DNA from: JAVBWI01 sp036677445
GTDB taxonomy: Bacteria > Bacillota > Clostridia > Christensenellales > CAG-138
Assembly: GCA_036677445.1 (NCBI GenBank)
Contig: JAVBWI010000007.1
Span: forward strand, 1-64,000
DNA: 64,000 nt
Direction: 5' to 3'
Part shown: piece by piece, positions 50,025-59,108 of the stretch
How positions within the stretch are numbered: the first letter of the stretch is position 1
How the letters are laid out: each line of letters starts with the position of its first letter
Program-made: the position numbers and the translations under genes
The notes under the pieces: generated by a model
What the model saw: the letters and a program-made list of their open reading frames with translations, nothing else
Told to the model about the DNA's origin: nothing
The model's database searches: none

Positions 50025-51818
50025 ATGAAGAAAACAATGGCGTTACTGTTGGTCATGCTGCTGACAGTAGGTCTGTTTGCAGGCTGCACGCAGCAGACTG
50101 CACCCGCCGAGGCGGGCTCCGACTCGTACAAAATTTTCTTAATCACCATGGACCAGATGGATCAATATTGGACCAACATCGACGCGGGCTGCAAAAAGGC
50201 CGCCGGGGAGCTGGGCAATGTTGAATACCTTTGGACCGCGCCCGACGTAAAGGACGACGCAAAACAGATCGAAATGATCAACAACGCGGTCGCAAACGGC
50301 GCGGACGCCATACTGCTGGCCGCCAACGGCCCCGAGGCCGTCAACGACGCGCTCAAGGAGGCATCGGCTGCCGGCGTACAGATCGTATATGTCGACTCCC
50401 CCGCCACGTTCGAGCCGTTTGTGCAGACCCTGAGCACGAACAACCAGGCCGCCGGCAAGACAGCCGGCGAGACAATGATCGCGGCGCTTGCCCAAAACGG
50501 CGTGACCTCCGGCAAGATCGGCGTGGTGAGCGTGAACGCTTCCACCGATTCCACCGTCAAGCGGGACGCGGGCTTCCGTTCCGCGTTTGAAGGCAGCGGC
50601 TTTGAGCTGCTCGAAACCCAGTACAGCGACGGCGACGCCGCAAAATCCAAGGAATTCGCATCCGCGTTCATCGTGGACGGATGCGCAGGCGTCTTCGGCG
50701 CGAACGAAGGCTGCGCGGTCGGCGTGGGCAACGCCATTCAGGAAGCAGGCGCGGACGTGATCGGCGTAGGCTTTGATAACTCCGATAACATCAAGGAACT
50801 CATCAGCGGCGGCTATCTGCTCGCGACCATGGTGCAGAACCCCGAAACCATGGGCTATGAAGGCCTTAAGGCCGCCGTGGCCGCCTTAAAAGGCACCGCG
50901 CCCGCCGAGAAGGTCATCGATACCGGCGTATCCGTCGTGACCGCCGCAACCCTCGGCGTACCCGCCGTTGCCGCAAGCGGAACCTATAAGGTGTTCCTGA
51001 TCACCATGGACCAGATGGACCAGTATTGGACCAATATCGATGCAGGCTGCAAAAAGGCCTCACAGGAACTGGGTAATGTGGAATACCTCTGGACCGCGCC
51101 CGACGTGAAGGACGACGCAAAGCAGATCGAAATGATCAACAACGCGGTCGCAAACGGCGCGGACGTCATACTGCTGGCCGCAAACGGCCCCGAATCCGTC
51201 AACGATTCCTTGAAGGAAGCGGCGGCGGCCGGCGTACAGATCGTATACGTCGACTCCCCCGCCACGTTCGGGCCTGTTATCCAGACGCTGAGCACCGATA
51301 ACCAGGCCGCCGGCAAGACAGCCGGCGAGACAATGATCGAGGCGCTCGCCGGCAAGGGGATCACCTCCGGCAAGATCGGTGTGGTGAGCGTGAACGCTTC
51401 CACCGATTCCACCGTCAAGCGAGACGCGGGCTTCCGTTCCGCGTTTGAAGGCAGCGGCTTCGAGCTGCTCGAGACCCAATACAGCGACGGCGACGCCGCG
51501 CGATCCAAGGATTTCGCATCCGCGTTCATCGTGGACGGCTGCGTGGGCATCTTCGGCGCCAACGAAGGCTGCGCGGTCGGCGTGGGCAACGCCATTCAGG
51601 AAGCGGGCACCGAAGTCGTCGGCGTCGGCTTTGACAATTCCGACAACATCAAGGAACTCATCAGCGGCGGCTATCTGCTCGCGACGATGGTGCAGAATCC
51701 CGAAGTCATGGGCTATGAAGGCCTTAAGACGGCCATCGCGGCGCTGCAGGGCACCCTGCCCGCCCAGGCGGTCATCGACACCGGCGTATCCGTCGTGACC
51801 GCCGCCAATCTCGGCTGA
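50025..51818 (+). CDS. Sugar-binding lipoprotein with two tandem binding domains
   Basis: A 597-residue lipoprotein with lipobox FAGC (Cys21). It carries two complete type I periplasmic-binding domains: residues 35-311 and 321-597, joined by the short linker VPAVAASGT. Each opens with YK(I/V)FLITMDQMDQYWTNI and closes with VIDTGVSVVTA. By hand alignment I count about 30 differences in 277 residues (about 89% identity). Single-domain binding proteins are about 320-360 residues, so this is a fused dimer. The start follows AGGAGGAG. The terminator at 51842 ends the operon. Confidence 0.9.
   Translation: MKKTMALLLVMLLTVGLFAGCTQQTAPAEAGSDSYKIFLITMDQMDQYWTNIDAGCKKAAGELGNVEYLWTAPDVKDDAKQIEMINNAVANGADAILLAANGPEAVNDALKEASAAGVQIVYVDSPATFEPFVQTLSTNNQAAGKTAGETMIAALAQNGVTSGKIGVVSVNASTDSTVKRDAGFRSAFEGSGFELLETQYSDGDAAKSKEFASAFIVDGCAGVFGANEGCAVGVGNAIQEAGADVIGVGFDNSDNIKELISGGYLLATMVQNPETMGYEGLKAAVAALKGTAPAEKVIDTGVSVVTAATLGVPAVAASGTYKVFLITMDQMDQYWTNIDAGCKKASQELGNVEYLWTAPDVKDDAKQIEMINNAVANGADVILLAANGPESVNDSLKEAAAAGVQIVYVDSPATFGPVIQTLSTDNQAAGKTAGETMIEALAGKGITSGKIGVVSVNASTDSTVKRDAGFRSAFEGSGFELLETQYSDGDAARSKDFASAFIVDGCVGIFGANEGCAVGVGNAIQEAGTEVVGVGFDNSDNIKELISGGYLLATMVQNPEVMGYEGLKTAIAALQGTLPAQAVIDTGVSVVTAANLG
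50127..50957 (+). repeat. Tandem coding repeat, unit 1
   Basis: The first copy of an 858-base-period duplication inside the binding-protein gene (277 codons plus a 9-codon linker). Long stretches are identical to unit 2 in bases as well as residues. Confidence 0.9.
50985..51815 (+). repeat. Tandem coding repeat, unit 2
   Basis: The second copy of the 858-base-period duplication, in the same frame. It ends exactly at the stop codon. Confidence 0.9.
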
Positions 51819-51841
51819 TAACATTCCGGTTTCCTGTTGGC

Positions 51842-51877
51842 AAAGGCGCAGCGCAGTTTTCGCTGCGCCTTTTATTG
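51842..51877 (+). terminator. Terminator of the sugar ABC operon
   Basis: AAAGGCGCAGCG-CAGTTTT-CGCTGCGCCTTT followed by TATTG; a 12-base-pair stem 24 bases after the stop codon. Confidence 0.85.
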
Positions 51878-52074
51878 TGGAAGGGTCTCTTCTCGGGCAT
51901 GTGGGAAGGACTCCGCCGCAGGAATGATTGAACAATCCGTGAAGTATGCGTATAACTGCACGGCCCCACTTGACAGGCCCCCCGGCTGATGCAACAATGT
52001 AAAAAGCTGCAGGGAATGGCGGAAACAGGATATTCCATCCTATTATTGAAATGCGCCCGCCCAAAGGAGACGTT

Positions 52075-54177
52075 ATGAACAGGAAGCCCTTATATGCCAT
52101 CATATTGACGGTGCTTGCGCTCGCCGTAGTCGTGCTGGGCATATTGAGTCTCGGCAATTACGCCAGCCTTTCGGATTTTTTTCAACAGATATTTAAAGGT
52201 GAAAAGATCGTCCCGCCGGAAGAAGTCTTCCAGGAGTATACCGCATGTATTGCGGAAGGCCGGTACGCGGATATGTACGCCCTGCTGGACGCGCAAAGTC
52301 AGGAAAGCATCACAACGGATGATTTCATCACAAGAAATAAAAACATATATGAAGGCATTAACGCCCATAACATCACGGTCACAACAGGGCAGTTCGACGA
52401 AACCGAAGCGTTGCTGCAGTACGATTTTTCTATGGATACCGCGGCGGGGCAAATCTCTTTTTCCAATACCGTGTCGTTTGCTTTGGAAGAAAAGGCATGG
52501 CGCATCGTCTGGCAGGACAGCCTGATATTCCCCAACCTGCAGCGCACGGACAAGGTACGGGTATCCACGCAAAGCGCAAAACGCGGCGATATATTCGACA
52601 GGAACGGCAGGCTGCTGGCAGGGGAAGGCACGGTCAGTTCGGTGGGCCTGGTGCCGGGCAAAATGCGTGAGGACTCCGCGGCGGATTTGGAAAGCCTCTC
52701 GGCGCTGCTTGACCTCTCCGTGGAAACGATACAGGGAAAGCTTGGCGCCTCCTGGGTCAGGGACGACCTGTTCGTGCCCATACGAAAGCTGAAAAAAACC
52801 TATCAGGCGGAGACGGAAACCTGGGAGGTCGCGGACCCCGCGCTGGAAGAGGCGCTTCTGGCCATCCCCGGCGTAATGATCTCCAACGAAAGCAGCCGCG
52901 TCTACCCGCTGGGCGAAAAGGCCGCGCACCTTGTGGGTTATGTGCAGGCCATTACAGCGGAGGAACTGGAAACGCGCAAAGGCGACGGATACTCGGGCCA
53001 AAGCCTGCTCGGCAAAGTGGGGCTGGAGGCGCTGTATGAAGACCGGCTGCGGGCGCACGACGGCTGCAAGCTCTATATCGCGGATGAATACGGCAGCGAG
53101 AAGGAAGTGCTTTCGTATAAGGCGGCGCAGGACGGGGAGGACGTCGTCTGCACCATCGACTCCGGCATCCAAATTGCGCTGTACGAACAATTCCGCGAGG
53201 ACAAGAGCTGTTCCGTCGCCATGGACCCATGGACGGGCGAAGTGTTGGCGCTTGTCAGCACGCCGGCCTACGACAACAACGATTTTGCCGTGGGCCTTAC
53301 GGAAAACGCATGGAACGCGCTGCTTGAGGATGAAACGCTGCCCATGTACAACCGGTTCAGAAAAACATGGGTGCCGGGTTCCTCCTTTAAGCCTGTCACC
53401 GCCGCCATCGGCCTGACCACGGGCGCGTTCGGCCAAACGGAGAACTTCGGCTACAGCGGCCTAAAATGGCAAAAAGACGCGAGCTGGGGCGATTATTACG
53501 TGACCACGCTGCATACCTACGGCGAAGACGTTTTCCTGAAGAATGCGCTGGTCTATTCGGACAACATCTATTTCGCAAAGGCGGCGCTCAAGATCGGCGC
53601 GGACAGGCTGGCGCAGCAGTTAAACGCGATTGGCTTCAATCAGACGCCCCCCTTTGATATCATCATGACGTCTTCGCAATATGCCAATGGGGACGCCATC
53701 GCCTCCGAAATCCAATTGGCCGATACCGGCTACGGGCAAGGGCAGCTTCTCGTCAACCCCCTGCACCTTGCGGCGATCTACTCCGCCTTTGTCAACGGCG
53801 GCAGCATGATACGGCCGTACCTTCTCTACGGCGAAAGCGCGGCGCCCGCCTACTGGGTGGAAGGGGCGTTTTCCGCCCAGGCCGCCGGTATCGTTTCGGA
53901 TGCGCTTACTGCGGCTGTAACCTCCGAAAATGGAACGGGGCATGCCGCCTATATAGAGGGCGCTCCCCTGGCGGGCAAAACGGGCACCGCCGAGATCAAG
54001 GCCACGAAGGAGGATACGACGGGAACGGAATTGGGCTGGTTCGTGGTTTTCCCCACCGACCGCAACGCTAAAAATACCGTCATGATCGTGAGTATGGTAG
54101 AGGACGTGAAGGACCGCGGCGGCAGCGGTTATGTGGTCAAAAAGGTGAAAGGCGTATTGGAGCCGTTATACCGTTAA
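52075..54177 (+). CDS. Class B penicillin-binding protein with MecA_N domain
   Basis: A 700-residue transpeptidase. One membrane anchor (about residues 5-27), an NTF2-like MecA_N domain (about 45-160), a PBP dimer domain, then the transpeptidase domain with SSFK at 436-439, SDN at 495-497 and KTGT at 635-638. It cross-links peptidoglycan outside the membrane and resembles PBP3-type proteins of Gram-positives that often have low beta-lactam affinity. The start at 52075 is set by AAAGGAG. It stands alone. Confidence 0.9.
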   Translation: MNRKPLYAIILTVLALAVVVLGILSLGNYASLSDFFQQIFKGEKIVPPEEVFQEYTACIAEGRYADMYALLDAQSQESITTDDFITRNKNIYEGINAHNITVTTGQFDETEALLQYDFSMDTAAGQISFSNTVSFALEEKAWRIVWQDSLIFPNLQRTDKVRVSTQSAKRGDIFDRNGRLLAGEGTVSSVGLVPGKMREDSAADLESLSALLDLSVETIQGKLGASWVRDDLFVPIRKLKKTYQAETETWEVADPALEEALLAIPGVMISNESSRVYPLGEKAAHLVGYVQAITAEELETRKGDGYSGQSLLGKVGLEALYEDRLRAHDGCKLYIADEYGSEKEVLSYKAAQDGEDVVCTIDSGIQIALYEQFREDKSCSVAMDPWTGEVLALVSTPAYDNNDFAVGLTENAWNALLEDETLPMYNRFRKTWVPGSSFKPVTAAIGLTTGAFGQTENFGYSGLKWQKDASWGDYYVTTLHTYGEDVFLKNALVYSDNIYFAKAALKIGADRLAQQLNAIGFNQTPPFDIIMTSSQYANGDAIASEIQLADTGYGQGQLLVNPLHLAAIYSAFVNGGSMIRPYLLYGESAAPAYWVEGAFSAQAAGIVSDALTAAVTSENGTGHAAYIEGAPLAGKTGTAEIKATKEDTTGTELGWFVVFPTDRNAKNTVMIVSMVEDVKDRGGSGYVVKKVKGVLEPLYR

Positions 54178-54215
54178 ACCGGGACGCGTATCCGGACGGA
54201 TAGCGTGCCGAAGGC

Positions 54216-54749
54216 TTACTGCGAAACGACCTCCGCGCCGCGCTCCGGAAGCACTTCGACACAATCCGCCTTTATCGTCAGGTAGTTAAATCCGCCTTCT
54301 TCATAGCTTTCCAGCGTTCCCGTTACACGGATCCAGTCATTGTCCTTTGGCATTTCCCCGTCATAGGTGAATTCAAATCCGCACATGCTGCCGTCATTGC
54401 CGCAGCAGCCGGGCCCCACGCGATATACGTAATAGTAAGTCGTGCCCTCATAATCAGAGGCCGTGTACATTCCCTCTATCCGGAGCGTTTTGCCAAGATA
54501 ATCATCCGTATTCACATAGATCTCGTTGATATATGCGACATACATCTTTTCGGTAATATCGATGATCTCCCCGTCTTTATCGGCAATCTGTACGGGCGCT
54601 GCGCTTTGTGCCGCCTCCCCGGACGGCTCCCCAGCCGCCGGGGAAGGGGAAGCCGGGCTATCCCCGCCCGCAGAGTCCCCATCTATGGCGCACCCATATA
54701 CTGCCGTCAGCAAAACAGCGCACAGCAGTATGGCCAATATCCTTTTCAT
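54216..54749 (-). CDS. Lipoprotein at the end of the zinc operon
   Basis: A 177-residue lipoprotein with lipobox VYGC, then a Ser/Pro/Ala/Glu-rich linker, then a beta-rich domain with DDYLGKTLRIEGMYTASDYE and a cysteine cluster GPGCCGNDGSMCGFEF. The pattern is like the C-terminal OB-type domain of YcgQ/TIGR03943 proteins, which occur with zinc genes. It overlaps the znuB stop by four bases, so it belongs to the operon; a metal-handling role is inferred. Confidence 0.65.
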   Translation of the reverse strand: MKRILAILLCAVLLTAVYGCAIDGDSAGGDSPASPSPAAGEPSGEAAQSAAPVQIADKDGEIIDITEKMYVAYINEIYVNTDDYLGKTLRIEGMYTASDYEGTTYYYVYRVGPGCCGNDGSMCGFEFTYDGEMPKDNDWIRVTGTLESYEEGGFNYLTIKADCVEVLPERGAEVVSQ

Positions 54750-55579
54750 ACTTTTGCGCCCGCCTTTCCTTTGATTTTTGCCGCAAGAGAGAACAGCAGG
54801 AAGCACAGGAGATTCACACAGACCACGCTCGCGCCTGTCGGCGTGGCGTACAGATAGCTGATCGTGATGCCCGCCACAAAACAAAGCACCGACATGACGG
54901 CCGAACAGATCATCACGCCTTTGAAGCTCCTGCACAGCCGCATGGCTGTAAGCGACGGAAAAATGACGAGGCTGGAAATGAGCAGCGCGCCCATCATGCG
55001 CATGCCCAGCACGATCGTCACGGCGGTAAGGCACGCAAGCAGCATATTGTAAAGGTTCGCGCGCGTCCCCGTCGCCCTTGCGAAGCTTTCATCGAACGTG
55101 ATGGCAAATATCCTGCTGTAAAACAGCACGAACAACGCCATGACGATACAGGACAGCACGATGCTCAACAGCACGTCCTCCCGGCTCATGGCAAGTATGC
55201 TGCCGAACATGTAGTTGCAGACATCCGTGTTCATGCCCGTCGTTAGGGAGATGATGAGCACGCCGACGGCAAGCGCGCTGGTGGAAACCAGCGCGATGGC
55301 GGCGTCGCCCTTGATTTTGCTGCTTTCGCTCAGCCGCAGCAAAAAGAACGCGGCGGCGACCACCACAGGAATAGCGACCTGCAGGGGCGCCCAGCCGACA
55401 GCCGTCGCAATCGCCAATGCGCCAAACCCCACATGGGAAAGCCCGTCGCCGATCATGGAATAGCGTTTGAGCACAAGGCTGACGCCCAAAAGCGCCGCGC
55501 AGAGGGAAACCAGTACGCCCACGGCCACAGCGCGTGCAATAAACACATACGAAAACATTTCAGAGAGCATATCAAGCAT
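54746..55579 (-). CDS. znuB: Zinc/manganese ABC transporter permease
   Basis: A 277-residue ABC-3 family permease with about eight helices. Visible: GVSLVLKRYSMIGDGLSHVGFGALAIATAVG, the family signature near the start, and MRMMGALLISSLVIFPSLTA. The start at 55579 overlaps the end of the ATPase gene by eight bases and has GGGGGTG upstream. It works with ZnuA and ZnuC in high-affinity zinc uptake. Confidence 0.9.
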   Translation of the reverse strand: MLDMLSEMFSYVFIARAVAVGVLVSLCAALLGVSLVLKRYSMIGDGLSHVGFGALAIATAVGWAPLQVAIPVVVAAAFFLLRLSESSKIKGDAAIALVSTSALAVGVLIISLTTGMNTDVCNYMFGSILAMSREDVLLSIVLSCIVMALFVLFYSRIFAITFDESFARATGTRANLYNMLLACLTAVTIVLGMRMMGALLISSLVIFPSLTAMRLCRSFKGVMICSAVMSVLCFVAGITISYLYATPTGASVVCVNLLCFLLFSLAAKIKGKAGAKV

Positions 55580-56282
55580 CTTCTTCACCCCCAAGGAACG
55601 CCCTGCCGAGGCTGCTGTTTACATAATCCGCAGTTTTTCCCAGGAAAGCCGAGCCGGACCGGATATGCAGGATATGGCTGGCGTAGCGTACGGCGCTGAC
55701 AATATCGTGCGACACCATGATGACCGTAATACCGTCATTGGTGTTCAGATCCTTTATGACGCGATAAAATTCCCCCGTCACGATCGGATCCAGTCCCGCC
55801 GCCGGTTCGTCCAGCAATATCAGCTTTTTGGTCGCGCAAAGCGCGCGCGCAAGCAATACGCGCTGCTGCTGGCCGCCCGAAAGCTCCCGGTAGCAATGCT
55901 TTTTCAATGCGGCGATATGCAGTTTTTCCATGCAGCCCATAGCGCGCCGCTTTGCTTCTTTGCCAAAAAAAGGTCTGTAGCCGCAGCTGTTGAGGCAGCC
56001 TGAAAGCACGACCTCGTATACGCTTGCGGGAAAGTCGCGCTGTATCGCGCTCTGCTGCGGCAGGTAACCGATCTCGTTCTGCTTCAAACCGTCACCTGCC
56101 AGTATGCTCCCGCCCGACGGCTTCAACAGCCCAAGCATCCCTTTGACGAGCGTGCTTTTGCCCGCGCCGTTCTCGCCGACGATGCAAAGGTAATCGCCCG
56201 CATCCACCTGGAAATTTAACCCTGAAACAACGGTTTTCCCATCGTATGCGATGGAAACATCCTGACAGGTGATCAGCGCCAT
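55572..56282 (-). CDS. znuC: Zinc/manganese ABC transporter ATPase
   Basis: A 236-residue ATPase of the ZnuC/AdcC type. Walker A is GENGAGKST, the signature is LSGGQQQRVLLARAL, Walker B is LILLDEPAAGLD, and the H-loop is MVSHD. It has one base between its ATG and the znuA stop. The family carries metal ions into the cell with ZnuA and ZnuB. Confidence 0.9.
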   Translation of the reverse strand: MALITCQDVSIAYDGKTVVSGLNFQVDAGDYLCIVGENGAGKSTLVKGMLGLLKPSGGSILAGDGLKQNEIGYLPQQSAIQRDFPASVYEVVLSGCLNSCGYRPFFGKEAKRRAMGCMEKLHIAALKKHCYRELSGGQQQRVLLARALCATKKLILLDEPAAGLDPIVTGEFYRVIKDLNTNDGITVIMVSHDIVSAVRYASHILHIRSGSAFLGKTADYVNSSLGRAFLGGEEDA

Positions 56283-56283
56283 A

Positions 56284-57306
56284 TCAGTTCAACGCCTCCT
56301 TCAGGCTTCCCACATTCTCCTCCATTAACGTAAGATAGGTCGCCCCGGCGTCAAACGCGTCCTTCGTTAGATTGTGGCAGGTATTGAACTGCATCGATTT
56401 TGCGCCCGTGGCTTCGGCGATGGTATCCGCAATTTTGTGATTGGAAAGCTCGATGTAAAACACGACGGGAATGCCGTCTGCTTTTACCTTGTCGATCAGG
56501 TATGCGACAGTCGCGGCGGAGGGTTCCGTTTCCGTTGAGCAGCCCGGAAACGCGGCGGAATATTTTAACCCGTAAGCGTCCACAAAATAGCGGAGCGGGA
56601 AGCGGTCCCCGAATACGATGGCCGAGCGTTTGGCGCTTTCGACGACCTCCTGAAACCGAACGTCCAGCGCCGAGAGCCTTTCCAAATATGCCGAGGTATT
56701 CGCTTTATAAGCATCGGCATGAACAGCGTCTATTTCGCACAGCTTATCCGAGATCGCCTGCGTGATGCGCATGGCGTTTTTGGGGGACGTCCAAACGTGC
56801 TCGTCGTATTCGATCTCCTCGCCGTGCGCTTCTTCTTCCGCTCCCTCTTCATGTTCATGCTCGTCGGCGTGCGCTTCTTCTCCCTCTTCCCCCTCATGTT
56901 CGTGTTCGTGCTCGGCCTCCATGCCCTCGACGGTTTCCTCCTCTACAACATCCACGATGTCCATGAGGGAAATTACCTTCGTATTTTCAAGGTCGAGCGA
57001 ATCCAGAATATCTGCTATCCATGCGTCGGATTCTCCGCCCACATAAATAAACAGGTCGCAGTTCTGGATTTTGATGATATCCTGCGGCGTAGGCTCATAC
57101 GAATGCGCTTCCGCGCCCGGCGAGAGCAGCATCGAAATATCGGCGTATTCGCCGGCGATCTCCCTGGTGAAGTCGTATTGCGGAAATATCGTCGCGACGA
57201 CGCTGATTTTTTTATCGTCTCTTATATTGCCGGCGTTTGCGGCGCACCCGGAAAACAAGCCGAGCAGCATCAAAAGCGTCAGGGAAACGGACAGTATTTT
57301 TTTCAT
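56284..57306 (-). CDS. znuA: Zinc/manganese ABC transporter binding lipoprotein
   Basis: A 340-residue lipoprotein of the ZnuA/AdcA cluster A-I type with lipobox FSGC. A long His/Glu-rich loop (about residues 135-172, repeated HEHE) marks it as a zinc-binding form. Metal ligands appear in SPGAEAHSYEPTPQD, DEHVWTSPKN and the later GDRFPLRYF region. The start has GGAGGTTTG upstream. A 17-base palindrome lies 31 bases before it. Confidence 0.9.
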   Translation of the reverse strand: MKKILSVSLTLLMLLGLFSGCAANAGNIRDDKKISVVATIFPQYDFTREIAGEYADISMLLSPGAEAHSYEPTPQDIIKIQNCDLFIYVGGESDAWIADILDSLDLENTKVISLMDIVDVVEEETVEGMEAEHEHEHEGEEGEEAHADEHEHEEGAEEEAHGEEIEYDEHVWTSPKNAMRITQAISDKLCEIDAVHADAYKANTSAYLERLSALDVRFQEVVESAKRSAIVFGDRFPLRYFVDAYGLKYSAAFPGCSTETEPSAATVAYLIDKVKADGIPVVFYIELSNHKIADTIAEATGAKSMQFNTCHNLTKDAFDAGATYLTLMEENVGSLKEALN

Positions 57307-57336
57307 GAGTCAAACCTCCAATCATTTCGCATCGAA

Positions 57337-57353
57337 TTTGCGTGATACGCAAA
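57337..57353. promoter_or_regulatory. Palindrome before znuA, possible Zur operator
   Basis: TTTGCGT-GAT-ACGCAAA, perfect seven-base arms with a three-base centre, in the 97-base gap between the small membrane protein gene and znuA. The place fits a Fur/Zur-family operator, although it is not the canonical Zur box. Confidence 0.45.
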
Positions 57354-57403
57354 CGGAAACAAAGCATCCCGTTACGGCATGCCGTTTTGATCGAAGGCCG
57401 GTC

Positions 57404-57718
57404 TTAATTATTCAGTTTCACTTTCAAAAAAACGGGCGATTGGCAGATGGGGACGCACACCGAAGCGCCCATGCCATGGGAAGCAAGGAGGATAGCAAAC
57501 GGCAGGCAGGCAAGCGGTATCCACGCCGCTGCGCCCATCTGCCTGATCACGGAATACGCGTGTGCAAGATGCCGGCAGATATCGCAATCCGCCCCGGTGC
57601 AATCGTGGTGCGTGTAAAGAAATGTGTAGGAAAGGGAAAGCAGCACAAGCAGTATCATCATCATGCAGATGAAACTTGCGCCGCCGCGCTTTATCCGGTT
57701 TTCCCTTTCAAGCGTCAC
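57404..57718 (-). CDS. Small membrane protein in the zinc operon
   Basis: A 104-residue protein with two or three membrane helices and a metal-ligand-like loop HHDCTGADCDICRH just after the first helix. I do not recognise a named family. The likely start is GTG at 57718 with GAGGAAAAG upstream. It lies between zur and znuA, so a role in zinc handling is inferred from context and the His/Cys loop. Confidence 0.6.
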   Translation of the reverse strand: MTLERENRIKRGGASFICMMMILLVLLSLSYTFLYTHHDCTGADCDICRHLAHAYSVIRQMGAAAWIPLACLPFAILLASHGMGASVCVPICQSPVFLKVKLNN

Positions 57719-57737
57719 AGTTCTTTTCCTCACCACG

Positions 57738-58127
57738 TTATTTTCTGCAATCTTCGCACAGCCCGTAAAACACGGTCCGGCGCATATCGATTTGGAACGC
57801 GTGCACATTCTCGATATGCTCCCGCAAATCATCCGTCACATCGCATTCCAGATGGATCAATTTTCTGCAGGAGGCGCATTTCAGATGAAAATGCATATCG
57901 CAGGCGTCATGCCGCCCGATATACTGGTAATAAATCTTTTTTCCTTCATGGAACTTCCGAATTTCCCCTGCGTCGGTCATCGCCCTGAGCTGGCGGTATA
58001 CGGTACTTTTTCCCAGGACGCCCTTATCGCACAGCGCGCTTATGATCTCATCGGACGCATATTGCGCCATGCCGCCGTTTTGAAAAAAACCGGTCAGCGC
58101 GCGCTTTTGATCGGTGCTGTACTGCAT
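57738..58127 (-). CDS. zur: Fur-family metalloregulator (Zur type)
   Basis: A 129-residue Fur-family regulator. The HTH has KGVLGKSTVYRQLRAMTDAGEIRKF; the dimer domain has DMHFHLKCASCRKLIHLEC and the C-terminal CEDC, giving the structural zinc site of four cysteines (CxxC pairs). The zinc ABC transporter downstream indicates Zur. It precedes the small membrane protein and znuA on the same strand. Confidence 0.85.
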   Translation of the reverse strand: MQYSTDQKRALTGFFQNGGMAQYASDEIISALCDKGVLGKSTVYRQLRAMTDAGEIRKFHEGKKIYYQYIGRHDACDMHFHLKCASCRKLIHLECDVTDDLREHIENVHAFQIDMRRTVFYGLCEDCRK

Positions 58128-58223
58128 CTCTTATTTCCCCTTCCCCTCACAATATGAGAGTTACTATCAAATTACTACCACAATCCTGGTTTGTCAAGAG
58201 AACGGTTTTAAATAAACGTTTGC

Positions 58224-58257
58224 AAAAAAAGGGAGCCGAGGCGAAAGCCAAGGCTCC
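58224..58257 (-). terminator. Terminator of the lipoprotein cluster
   Basis: Minus strand: GGAGCC-TTGGC-TTTC-GCCTC-GGCTCC followed by CTTTTTTT. It is a strong rho-independent terminator 44 bases after the last broken lipoprotein gene. Confidence 0.85.
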
Positions 58258-58300
58258 GAAGAAATACATCGTTCACCGGGGCGCTATTATAAAATCGGAG

Positions 58301-59062
58301 TTAATCCAGAAACCACTTGCGCTTCTTTTTAGCCTGCCGCTTTGTCTTTGCGCGCAGTCTGCCGGTAAGAAATGTCTTTTCCGCGGCTCCCTTCATGTTC
58401 TCAAAGGCTACCTGCATGCTGCCGTCGGCCGCGTTCAGCCGCCAGCTCGTCTGGACGTCCGTATAGGTCTTGCCCGAAGCATCAAATACCCCAACGCCGT
58501 AGGATTCCGACTTGCTGCCGCCAATGTTGGTCATGCGAAACGAGGCGGACACAAAGGATTCCTCCGGGTTGATCAGAGACGGAATCCCTTTGACCCGAGG
58601 GTCGGGTACTACCGCGACATTACAGACCATATACAACGCCGTAGCCTTCCGGCATCCAGGTATAGAATTTCAGCCAGACCTTTCCCGTAAAAACAGCACC
58701 TTCGTCCGAAGGCTGTTCGATCAGCTTGGCGCGCAAGTGGAGCTGCAAGGGTTTGCCCGCGGCGGATTTTGTGAAAACGATTTCATCGAATTCAATGGTA
58801 CTGACGAGTTTTTTGTTGGCACTTTGCCGCCTTTTCTTTCATGTACTGCTCATAAATCTCCACTGCACGGCATTTGGCTCGTCGAAGGTAAACAGGCTAT
58901 CCCATCCCGCGCCGTCCTTTTCCCTCACGGTTTCGTTTGCAGCAGGCCCATCCGGTATTTGGCTGTCGGTTCGTACCGGAGTCGCTGCATCTTTTTCACC
59001 GCACCCCGCCAGTGCGGCTGTCAATAATAAAAGGATCGGATACAGGCAACTGCTTTTTTCAT
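58301..59062 (-). pseudogene. Lipoprotein gene broken by several frameshifts
   Basis: The ATG at 59062 follows AGGAG, but the frame is lost in a run of six As (59054-59059): one more A would give a clean lipoprotein signal (KSSCLYPILLLLTAALAGCG). The peptide then continues across three more frame changes (near 58885, 58825 and 58635), ending with RMTNIGGSKSESYGVGVFD and a Lys/Arg-rich tail. No single reading frame exceeds 111 codons. The encoded protein would be about 250 residues, of unknown function. Confidence 0.7.
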
Positions 59063-59108
59063 AAACGATCTCCTTTTGTGCGGCAGCGCCGCTGAAACCT
59101 TGACCCGC

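Noticed and set aside
50127..51815. Tandem repeat in the binding-protein gene as two separate genes
   Set aside because: There is no stop, start or signal peptide between the units; the linker is in frame.
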